From: Thermothelomyces thermophilus ATCC 42464
Lineage: Eukaryota; Ascomycota; Sordariomycetes; Sordariales; Chaetomiaceae
DNA: 64,000 nucleotides
Direction of reading: 5' to 3'
Assembly: GCF_000226095.1 (NCBI RefSeq)
Contig: NC_016474.1
Location: 4,402,001 to 4,466,000, forward strand
The position numbers and the translations under genes were made by a program. How positions within the stretch are numbered: position 1 is the first letter of the stretch; every line of letters starts with the position of its first letter. The notes under the pieces are model-generated. The model was given only the letters and a program-made list of their open reading frames with translations, was not told the DNA's origin and did not search any database. Below are positions 53,159 through 64,000 of the stretch, piece by piece.

Positions 53159-54458
53159 CGTTACTATCACTCCCTTTGTTCTATTATAGTTTAGAACAGA
53201 GGTAACTTCAACCTCGACATTAATATAGCTATTAACGTCATAGCCGAATAGCTGCTTGCCTAGCTTAGTTAACTCTATTAGCAAATCTAGGAGTTAGACT
53301 AGAGAGACAAGGCTGCTTAAGCTCAAATTAAAGAACTCGAGAACGGCGAAAAGCACTTATAAAAACTAGTTAATAAGGCCTATACTAAAATTAAGGCACT
53401 CGAGGGCGCTAAAGCGAGCCGTATCAAGATCGAACTACTTAGTAAATATAGAGGAACCAAAGAGGACCTTATAGGATTCCTAATAAACCTCTAATCTTAC
53501 TTCCGGCTTAATGACGACAAGTTTCCGGACGATAAAGCTAAAGTCCTCTATATAGCTACGAGACTAGAGGGTAAGGTACTTGGATGGTTTGAGCCTATAT
53601 AGAATGACTATCTTATTGAGGAAGATAAAGATAACCGAAACGTGTTTATATAAGTAGTCTTTTAATCCTATAACCGTTTCAAAGAAGAGCTTTAAAAGGT
53701 TTTTAGCGACAAAGATAAGAAGATTTATATATAAGAAAGACTTGCTAATCTCCAATAGACTAAGTTAGTAGCTTCCTATACTATATAGTTTAGATATGAT
53801 ATACTTAAGTCTTAGCTTAATAATAAGGCATTAATATAATTATTTTATAATAGCCTAAAGGAAAAGGTTAAAGACGAGCTATATAAGTACGATCGGCCTA
53901 AGACCCCAGATAAATATATTATATAGGCTATTAGAATCGATGATCGACTCTATATACGAGAGTAATAGAAATAAGGTTAAATAAATAGAACTATAGTTAA
54001 GGCTAACGACAAGAAAAAGCGAGCATATATTAGTACCTTATATAGGACATACCCTAGAGCTATAGATATAAATATAGCATAGAAGCAGGACTAGAAGAAG
54101 ATGACCAAAGATAAGTCTAATATTACCTACTATAACTACGGAAAGAAAGGGCACTATAAACGAGAATATCAAAGCCTAAAGAAAAAGTAAAAGATAGTCT
54201 TTAGAAAGGAAATTATAACTATCGACGAAACTACTAAGGACGTCATCGAAGTAGCGGCCACAGGCTATAAAGACGAGGGTAGAAATATAGATAATCTTAG
54301 ATATAATAGCAATAGTAAAGACGAACAAGTACCGTACTCCGAACTAGTCACTATAAATCTAGAGATAGGTCTTGTCGAATAGGATACGGCAGGGGAATAC
54401 GTACCGCTAATTTCGATTCTCCTAGCCTTGAGGTAGTAGGGTTTCACGGTTATATAGA
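52731..54458 (+). mobile_element. Gypsy copy D, left part (5' LTR and gag)
   Basis: A 428-bp LTR (52731-53158) of the copy C type, then a gag-like region (from about 53186). Cut by copy E at 54458/54459. RIP-mutated and broken by many stops. It continues at 62052. Confidence 0.87.
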
Positions 54459-54905
54459 TGTCACGGATAAGCACATAGGCGGCCTAGCAGGCTGCAGCTA
54501 GGACGCGGGACATTCCGACAGCCAATCACTCGACGGACCAATCAGAAGATTATCACCGCCAAGACTAAGGTCTTCACTAGTAATAATAACATATCACCGT
54601 CGATAACATAGAATTACGAAGTAAAAGGAGAAGTGGTATTAGTAATAACTATTAAAAAAGGACAGACCATTGTATATATATAGCTAGCTAGTCACTTATT
54701 ATAGTAGACTCTAGGAGTTCACTAGTGATAATAATTACAATTACAGTACTTATACCAAGCATTGCTAATTACTATAAGAGGCAACTCTAGTGTTGTTATA
54801 AACCCTCTGGCTTCACCGAATCCCTTAGACGACCTGCCTACTTGTCCTGCCTAATCTACCTCCGTCTAGACCCTTTTAGAAGAAGTCTGAGTTAGGTTCG
54901 TCACA
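54459..54905 (+). repeat. 5' LTR of gypsy copy E (447 bp)
   Basis: Aligns with the copy A LTR along its whole length with mainly RIP-type differences. Confidence 0.9.
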
Positions 54906-57900
54906 TGTTGTTACTACTCCCTTTGTTCTATCATGGTTCAGAACGGAGGTGACTTCGACCTCGATATTAACATAGCTACTAACGTCACGGCCGAATAGCT
55001 GCTCGCTTAGCTTGGTCAACTCTAGCAGCGGATCTAGGAGTTAGACTAGAGAGATAAGGCTACTTAAGCTCGAATCAAGGAACTCGAGAACCACGAAAAG
55101 TACTTGTAGAAGTTAGTTAACGAGGCCTACGCTAAAATCAAGGCACTTGAGGGCGCTAAAGCGAAGCATATTAAGATCGAACTACCTAGTAAATACGGAG
55201 GAACTAAGGAGGATCTCGTAAGATTCCTAACAAACCTCTGATCCTACTTCTGGCTTAATAACGACAAGTTTCTAGACGATAAAGCCAAAGTCCTCTATAT
55301 AGCCACGAGACTAGAGGGCAAGGCACTTAGATGGTTCGAGCCTACGTGGAATGACTATCTTACTAAGGAAGATAAAGACGACCGAGACGCGTTTACGTAA
55401 GTAGTCTTCCAATCTTATAACCGTTTCGAAGAGGAGCTTTGGAAGGTTTTTGGTAACAAAGACAAGAAGATTTATACGTAAGAAAGACTTGCTAATCTCC
55501 GATAGACTAAGTTAGTAACCTCCTATGCCATATAATTTAGATAGGACATGCTTAAGTCTTAGCTTAATGATAAGGCGTTAATGTAATTGTTCTATAATAG
55601 CTTGAAGGAAAAGGTCAAGGATAAGCTATACAAGTACAATTAGCCTAAGACTCTAGACAAATATATCATATAGGCTATTAGGATTGATAATTGACTCTAC
55701 GCACAAGAGTAGCAGAAACGAGGTCAAATGAACGGAACTATAGTTAAGGCTAACGATAAGAAAAAGCGAGCGTACATTAGTACCTCGTACGGGACATACC
55801 CTAGAGCTATAGATGTAGACGTAGCGTAGAAGTAGGACTAGAAGAAGGCAACCAAAGACAAGTCTAATGTTACCTACTATAACTATAGAAAGAAAGGGCA
55901 TTATAAGCAAGAATACTAGAACCTAAAGAAAGAATAGAAACCAACCCCTAGAAAGGAAATTATAACTATTAACGAAACTACTAAGGACGTTATCAAAGTA
56001 GCGGCTACAAGCTACAAAGACAAGGATAGTAATATAGACAGTCTTAGATACGATAGCAACGGTAAAGACGAACAAGCACCGTACTCCGAACTGGTCACTG
56101 TAGACCTAGAGACAGGTCTCGCTAAATAGGACATGGCAGGAGAGTATACACCGCTAGTTTCGATTCTCCTAGCCTTGAGGCAGTGGGGTTTTATAGTCAC
56201 GTAGAGGCGGGATAGATTATAGATAACCGATACCTAAGGAATTAAAAGACCTGGACCTAATGTTCTATTCTTCTAGGAACGAATCGAATAGTATTGTAAC
56301 GAAGTTTTCCGGCTTAATACGGAACTACGTAAATGGGATAGATGCTTGATTTGACTTGCCTAGTAAAGCGATAAGATAAGGGACAAGATAAGGAAACTCT
56401 AATATATCGTAAAAACCATTAAAGGGGAATAGCCTATAACGTACAATAGGCCTGATAGCTACGCCGAGCACTTTGACGATTAGCAACTTAGCTATAACGT
56501 ATAGAACCCTAAGTACTAGTTTATACATATAAACCGCGGAAAAGATAAGCGTATATAGGAAAGCTATTAGGAGAAATACTCCTACCTTAGTATTAGAGTA
56601 CCTACGGCCTATATATAGTAGGAAGGATTTGGAAAAGAGTTCTAATACCTTCTAGGCGACGCTACGCGACTGTACCCGCGACACAAGGCACATGCACAAG
56701 TGCCCTGGTTCTAGTATATGGTATACAAATGCTAATACCACTTTCGCGACAAAGTCGAAAGCAATCACTGGCCGACCCGACAAGGAAATAAGGATAGAAG
56801 CCTCCGCCCTATAGAATAGGTCTATGATATAGGAAACAGAGCGGCCGAATTGCTCTAGAAGATCAAAGCCCGCGATCTAGAAGGTATTACGATAGTTCTA
56901 AGACGAGCCTAGCCTAGGCACTACGGAACCGGACGAGACATATAGGACTTATGCTAGAGTAACGATTGCCTTTATTATACGGACGAAAAGAAATTGCGAA
57001 TTCGGGAGCTTTAGACGAAGCTATGGCACGTACGACGAAAAGCAGAACGGTCCTAATAGTAGGAAGTCATAAGCACTTAATGGCTTACGGAAATAAGCAC
57101 GATCGACGAAGCTGCTATTAGCCAAACAACCGAAGAGGTTAGCACTAACCTAGGAAACGGGTTAGGGCCCTTCGAGGGGCCCGGAAACCATTAATGCCTA
57201 CGTAGCAGCAGGTGGTAACATAGTACAGGAGGAACTAGCGTAAGAAACCACTATATCGAGACCTCCTAGTAGAAATATAGGAAATCGCTATAATCTTTAG
57301 ACGATAGCGGCAAGATAAGCGACTATAGATAATAGCACAATAGAGATAGCACGAAATGCTTGTACTAGTAGATAGTAGAGTAGAGATAAACCTGATTTCG
57401 CCGATGCTTGTAAATTAGCTACGGATACCCTAGAGAATGAAGCGGAAGCATAGTATAGTTAAAGGGCCATTTCCGACATAATAGGTATATAGGAAGACCA
57501 AACTAATCGACATTACTATAGTAAGGAAGACTATAGTAGTCATATTTAGCATTATAGATATAGGTAATGACAAAGATATAATATTAGGGTTACTATAGTA
57601 TGAAGATTATGACTTAGACATTAGCTAGAAGAATAGTAGCTACCTATAACCCCGAACGGAGTCGTATTCGACTAGCAAGATAGGGAGCGTATAAGGATCG
57701 CGAGCGGACAATGCTTAAGGGAAGGCATATCCTACGGATCCACTATAAGAGACAGACAGTAATAGGCAGACTATTATAGACTCTAGAAGAGGTAGTATAA
57801 TGATATCGATATCGTAATAGGAGGAACGAGCTAAACCGCCGATAGCTGTTCTCTCCGTTAACAAATACAAAGCACTATAATTAGAGTAGTAGGTTGAGAC

Positions 57901-60819
57901 AGGAGAAATTGCTAGTATCGCTATAGACGGAACCAAGTTTGTATACTATTAGAAAGCCGAGAAATAAGATAAGACTAGGGAAGTACCGAAGGAATACGAA
58001 GGACACCTAGCATTCGAACCGAAGTATCTAGAAGGATTACTAGAATACGGCCTATAGGATCACGAGATCAAGCTTAAGGAAGGAGCATGACTAAAGTTCT
58101 TTAAGATTTACTATACGAGCCAGATATAGAACGAAGAACTCAAGTGATATTTAGAGGAGAACCTTCGAAGAGGATATATCTACCTGTCGATATCGCTAGT
58201 AGGCTACCTAATCCTATTTATGCCTAAGAAAGACGGAAAGCTATAGTTATACGTCGATTATCGGCAACTTAATAAATAGACCGTGAAAAACCGATACCCG
58301 TTACCACTAATCTCACAGCTCTAAGATTAGTTAATAGGAGCCTAATATTTTATGTGTCTTGACTTGCCATCGGCCTATAACTATATATAGATCAAAGAAG
58401 GTAACAAGTAGAAAACGGCCTTTAGGACACCCTATAGCTACTATAAGTACCTTGTTATGCTATTCAGACTTACGAACACGCTAGCAATGTTCCAAGCCCT
58501 AATTGATTAAGCTATCTAACCCTTTCTCGACAAATTTATAATATATTATCTCGACGATATACTTATCTTCTCTAAGACGATAGACGAACATCGGAAGCAC
58601 GTAAAAGCAGTACTAGATACACTACACGCGTATAAGCTATTAGTTAACAAGGAAAAGAGCAAATTCCACGTTAGGAAAACGGTATTTCTAGGATACGAAA
58701 TATCCCTAGGACAAATTTAGATAGAATCTTTAAAGGTTAAAGCCATCAAGAATTAGCTATAACTGACGTTAGTTATAGAAGTATAAAGCTTCATCGGATT
58801 TACGAACTTCTACCGAATGTTCATTAGGAACTTTGGAGCAATCGTACGACCTTTGCACGAACTTACCAAAAAGAACGCCAAATTCCAATAGGAAGAGCGA
58901 CACGAGCAAGCATTTACGTAGATCCGTAACGCCATTACTAAGGATCTAGTACTAGTACTGCCAGACTCTAAGAAGCCATTCGAGGTAGAAACGGACGCTT
59001 TAGACTACGCCATCAGAGGACAATTAGGATAACGAGACAAATAAGGGAAGCTACATCCTATAGCCTTCTTTTTAAAGAAGCTTGACAGACCACGTCTTAA
59101 TTATCCGATCTACGACAAGGAACTACTTACGATTGTCAAAGCTTTCAAGGAATAGCAACTATACCTTAGTAGTACGATTAAACCGGTATAAGTATATATA
59201 GATTATAAGAATTTATAATACTTTATAATAATAAAGGAGCTTAACAGACGACAAATATAATAGGTAGAATTCCTCGCGGAATTTAACTTTAAGATCTGCT
59301 ATAAGAAGGGCAAAGAGAACGTATAAGCAGACATCTTAAGCCGACAAACAGATTACACGAAAGGACGAATAGGAACAATACTACTATTATTTAAGGAACG
59401 AACAAATAGAACGCTATATTATAAAACATAGATACCTATAGAAGATAATCCACTTGACTTGTTCCTCGAATGCTATATAATCTTTCGAGAGGAAAGGATT
59501 AACGAGGTATAGTATTAAGCAGCACCTAGACTAGTAGTACCTAACGGAGTGGAAGAGAAAGATAGGAAACTCTGGTACCGAGGTAAAGCATATATCCACG
59601 ACTAAGATCAATAGCTACGGATGATTCGAGAACTCTACGAGTCGAAACTCGGAGGATACAAAGGAGTTACGAAGACTATTGTATAAGTCAAGAAACACTA
59701 CGACTTTCCATAGTTAACAACACGAGTTAAAGAAGTCGTATAGAGTTGCAACATCTGCAATCGAAGCAAAACGGCATAATATAAGCCGTATAGGCTACTT
59801 TAGCTACTATTAATAGCTGATAAACTATAGAGCTTAGTCACGATAGACTTTATTACAAAGCTGCTAGAATCTAAGGATATAGCTATAGGGGTAATCTACG
59901 ATAGTATTCTTACTATAGTAGATCGCCTAACTAAATAGGCATACTTCTTTCCCTACAAGGAGTCATAGACAGCTAAATAGCTAGTAGATATAATCTATCG
60001 GCAAGTTACATTAGTATATACTTGGCCGTAAGAATGGATCACCGATAGAGATACCAAGTTCGTATCGAAGTTCTAGCAAGCGTTAATATAACGATTAGGC
60101 GTTAATAGTAAGCTATTAATAGCATATTACCTACAGACTGACAGACAAACAGAGCGACTAAACCAAGTTATTAAGCAGTACCTCCGCTCTTACGTCAACT
60201 ACTAGCAAAACGACTAGGTCATACTATTACTAATAGTATAACTCGCTTATAACACGACGCTAATAGAGACGACCAAAGTCATACCGTTCTTCGCGAACTA
60301 CAGATATAAAGCAGACCTTAGGCAAGGACTAGAGGTTATAGTGCCGAGAGCAGCAGTTAAAGTAGAACAAATGTATACACTATATGAAAAGCTCAAAAAA
60401 GAACTCGAGTTTGTCAAAACTAGAATAAAGAACTACTATAACAAACATAGGCTCAAGGGACCTTACCTAGAGAGGGGAGACAAAGTCTACCTGATCGTAT
60501 AAAACTTACAAACCAAACGACCAAGCACGAAGCTAGACTTTAAGAAGGTCGGACCCTTCGTTATTAAAGAACGAATTTCGACATCTAACTACCGACTATC
60601 GTTACCGTCATCTATACGACTACAGACAGATGTTTTTCATATTTCACTCCTCGAACTAGTACCAAAAAACGCCAAGGTTGCTATACACATCGAAGCAAAA
60701 GACAAGGAAGAAGAATAGGACGTCAAAGAAATTCTAGATTTACGTATCGTCAATAGGGAACTATAGTACCTAGTTAAATAGCTTGATTTTAGACTAGAAA
60801 ATAACTTATAGGAACTAGT

Positions 60820-61480
60820 CAAAAACCTAAATTACCTTAAGAAGCTAGAGCAATTCTACCGGCAGAACCTAGATCGACCAAAGGAAAACCTAGGACAGAA
60901 CTAAAGACGGCGCCCTAGTTAATAGCATCGACGGCATTATTAATCTATGACGAGGGTATAATAGGCGTCTCTTGCCGCTTAACCTCCTCTAACTTGTCTA
61001 AGGTCGACAGACTACACGCTACCATATCGGCATCTTTCTCCACCAAAAACTCCTTCTACTGACGAAGGCGCCGGAGCCGTATAAGCTTTTTAGACAACTC
61101 GCGCTAGGCTTCTTCCAGATGGCGTTAGGATTTATCTAGCTCAAGTTCGGCACGACGTTTAGCATCCTTGATATGACGCTGCTCCTGAAGAATGCGATCC
61201 ACTAGAACGAACATTAGGAATTATAGTAAAAAAAAAAAAAAAAAAAAAAAAGGAGGGAGATAAGCTTATAGGAAGAAAGCAGGATACTAGAGCTATCGTA
61301 AGAACGACCTTGACGAATATAGGCCTTGTAACGCTTTATATATACGATCATTTTACAGACAAGGCCTTGTAACACGTACTAAGAGCAAGGTATAATAATA
61401 AAACCGTTCTTAGCGATGTTCTAGGCAAGGGAAGCATAGTAACATATAGAATGCGACTTCCGTTTCTCTATCGGCATTTT
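60820..61480 (-). other. Antisense-gene relic in gypsy copy E
   Basis: Collinear with the antisense gene of copy A, including the A tract (about 61227-61250) at its intron. RIP-broken; recorded as a fossil only. Confidence 0.65.
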
Positions 61481-61604
61481 GTCAGCATGGCGACCACGAC
61501 GTAGAAATAGGGAGAATACAGTACTTATAAGCGAAGGGTTATTAGCGCTATTTAAAACGGCCTAAGAGGGCTTTCGGGTCGAAAGCCTTGAAGGAGGGGC
61601 ATCG

Positions 61605-62051
61605 TGTTACGGATAAGCATATGGGCGGCCTGGCAGGCTGTAGCTAGGACACGGGACATTCCGACAGCTAATCACTCGACGGACCAATCAGAAGATTATC
61701 ACCGCCAAGACTAAGGTCTTTACTAGTAATAATAACATGTCACCGTCGATAACGTAGAATCACGAAGTGAAAGGAGAAGTGGTACTAGTGATAACTATTA
61801 AAGAAGGACAGACCATTATATATATATAGCTAGCTAGTCACTCGTTATAGTGGACTCTGGGAGTTTATCAGTGGTAACAATCACAATCACAGTACTTATA
61901 CCAAGCATTGCTAATTACTATAAGAGGCAACTCTAGTGTTGTTGTAAACCCTCTGGCTTCACCGAATCCCTTAGACAACCTGCCTGCTTGTCCTGCCTAA
62001 TCTACCTCCGTCTAGACCCTTTTAGAAGAAGTCTAAGTTGGGTTCGTCACA
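61605..62051 (+). repeat. 3' LTR of gypsy copy E (447 bp)
   Basis: Pairs with 54459-54905; preceded by the hairpin and purine run and followed by ATAGA. Confidence 0.9.
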
Positions 62052-64000
62052 ATAGAGGCAGGATGGATCGTAGATAACCGATACCTAAGGAATCGAAAGA
62101 CCTAGACCTAATATTCTATTCCTCTAGGAACGAATCGAATGGTACTATAATAAAGTTTTCCGGCTTAATATAGAACTATGTAAATGAGATAGACGCTTGA
62201 TTTGACTTGTCTAGTGAAGCGATAAGATAAGGGATAAGACGAGGGAACTTTAATATATTATAAAAACTATCAAAGGAGGATAGCCTATAATATATAATAG
62301 GCCTAATAGCTATGCCGAGTACCTTGATAACTAGTAACTTAGTAACGACGTATAGAACCTAGAATACCAATTTATACGTACGAACTGCGGAAAAGATAAG
62401 CGTATATAGGGAAGCTATTAGAAAAAATACTCTTACTTTAGCATTAAAGTATCTATAGTCTATATATAGTAGGAAGGATTTAGGAAAGAATTTTAATACC
62501 TCCTAGGTGACGCTATATAACTATATCCTTAACACGAGGTATATACGCAAGTGCCCTAGTTCTAGTATATAGCATATAGATGCTAATACTACTTCCATAA
62601 CAAATTCGAAAACAATTACTAGCCGACCCGACAAGAAAATAAGGACGGAAGCTTACGCCCTATAGAATAGGTCTATGATATAGAAAATAGAGCAGCCGAA
62701 TCACTCTAGAAGATCGAAGCCTACGATCTAGAAGGCATTATAATAGTTCTAAGACGAGCCTAGCCTAGGTACTACGGAATAGGACGAGATATATAGGACG
62801 CGTACTAGAGCAACGACTGCCTCTATTATATAGACAAAAAGAAATTACGAATTCGGGAGCTTTAGATAAAGCTATAGCACGTACAATAGAAAGTGGAACG
62901 GACCTAATAGTAGGAAGCCGTAAGTACTTAATAGCTTATAGAAATAAGTACGATCGACGAAGCCGCTATTAGCCGAATAACCAAAGAGGTTAGTACTAAC
63001 CTAGGAAACGGGTCAGGGCCCTTCGAGGGGCCTAGAAACTATTAATGCCTGTATAGCGGCAGGTAATAATGTAGTATAGGAGGAACTAGTATAAGAGACT
63101 ACTATATTAAGACCTCCTAGCAAAAATATAGTAAATCACCGCAATCTTTAGACGACAGCGGTAAGACAAGCGACTATAGATAATAGTATAATAGAAATAG
63201 TACGAAATGCTTGTACTAATAGATAGTAGAGCAGAGATAAACCTGATTTTGCTGACACTTATAAATTAGCTATAGATACCCTGGAGAATAAAGCAGAAGT
63301 ATAGTATAGTCAAAGGGCTATTTCCGATATAATAGATATATAGGAAGATTAAACTAATTAATATTACTATAATAAGGAAGACTATAATAGTTATATTTAG
63401 CATCGTAGATATAGGTAATGACAAAGATATAATATTAGGGTTACTATAATATAAAGATTACGACCTAGACATTAGCTAGAGGAATAGTAGCTACCTATAA
63501 CCCTAAATAGAGTTATATTCGACTAGCAAAATAGGGAGTATGTAAGGATTATAAGCAGACAATACTCAAGGGAAGGCATATCCTATAGATCTACTATAAG
63601 AGATAGATAGTAGTAGGCAGACTACTATAGACTCTAGAAGAGGCGGCACAATGACATCGATATTATAATAGGAGGAACGAGCTAAACCGCCGATAGCTAT
63701 TCTCTCTATTAACGAATATGGAGTACTGTAATTAGAGTAGTAGGTTAAGATAGGAGAAATTGCTAGTATTGCTATAGATAGAACCAAGTTCGTATACTAT
63801 TAGAAAACCGAGAGATAAGATAAGACTAGGGAAGTACTAAAGGAATACGAAGGATACCTAGCATTCGAACCGAAGTATCTGGAAGGATTACTAGAATACG
63901 GCCTATAGGATTACAAGATTAAGCTTAAGGAAGGAGCATAATTAAAGTTCTTTAAGATTTACTATACAAGCTAGATATAGAACGAAGAACTTAAGCGATA
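62052..64000 (+). mobile_element. Gypsy copy D, second part (gag and start of pol), runs off the window
   Basis: It resumes copy D after the copy E insertion: the rest of the gag-like region (to about 63042), then a pol-like region with the protease start and beginning of the reverse transcriptase part. RIP-mutated, broken and incomplete at the window end. Confidence 0.87.

Larger units (their letters stand above)
54459..62051 (+). mobile_element. Gypsy copy E, full length, RIP-mutated, inserted in copy D
   Basis: 447-bp LTRs, gag-like region (about 54933-57193), pol-like region (about 57199-60943) and antisense region (about 60820-61480), all collinear with copy A and of the same LTR subfamily. 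The target duplication is ATAGA (54454-54458 and 62052-62056). Broken by many stops, though RIP looks lighter than in B-D. It is the youngest of the mutated copies and the closest relative of A here. Confidence 0.92.

Noticed and set aside
41369-63787. Short minus-strand open frames (60-85 residues) in the mutated gypsy copies
   Set aside because: They lie opposite gag or pol and recur at the same places in several copies; they are frames left open by TA-rich text, not genes.

Overview
The window comes from a filamentous ascomycete, probably a Sordariomycete. The evidence is GC-rich genes with short GT-AG introns and CTAAC/CTGAC branch points, fungal-only families (Clr5 domain, DUF8021, NmrA-like, fungal F-box-like), and a transposon block with the C-to-T/G-to-A signature of repeat-induced point mutation (RIP). 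The species is not identifiable by eye.

Positions 1-28,290 are ordinary euchromatin. They hold an acidic single-pass membrane protein with a PY motif (451-1164, +); a tandem GFA-domain zinc protein (1470-3013, -); a 220-bp MITE (3171-3390); a small, probably mitochondrial protein (3830-4336, -); an HSL-type esterase (5267-6577, +); a small divergent protein kinase (6900-7661, -); a GH31 glycosidase (8325-10877, -); a Clr5-domain protein rebuilt from three exons (11728-13465, -); a frameshifted F-box-like gene (15466-16067, +); a six-exon NmrA-like protein (17503-18888, -); an aldo-keto reductase (19931-20893, -); a HAD class IIA phosphatase of the CECR5/HDHD5 type (22642-24249, +); a secreted DUF8021 protein (25052-26068, +); and a second NmrA-like oxidoreductase (26653-27733, -). 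These look like scattered metabolic genes. I see no secondary-metabolite cluster.

From about 28,290 to the end the window is a nest of LTR retrotransposons. The oldest layers are a Ty1/copia relic (about 28.6-29.1 and 36.7-39.25 kb) and Ty3/gypsy chromovirus copies, all heavily mutated by RIP. Gypsy copy B (39,828 on) is interrupted by copy C (44,583-52,141) and again by copy D (52,731 on); D is interrupted by copy E (54,459-62,051). In the middle of the copia relic sits one gypsy element, copy A (29,100-36,697), that looks whole: its 448-bp LTRs appear identical, a 5-bp target duplication (GATAG) flanks it, its gag and pol frames are open, and RIP damage is absent.

Copy A shows three features worth attention. 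A two-exon gene on the antisense strand lies between pol and the 3' LTR and encodes a Zn2Cys6-like cysteine cluster followed by a coiled coil; its traces persist in a divergent subfamily (copy C). The gag-pol junction has a textbook -1 frameshift layout (GGGAAAC, 6-nt spacer, GC stem-loop). An 11-nt complementarity between the predicted mRNA 5' end in the LTR and the bases just after the LTR suggests Tf1-like self-priming, supported by covariation between subfamilies.
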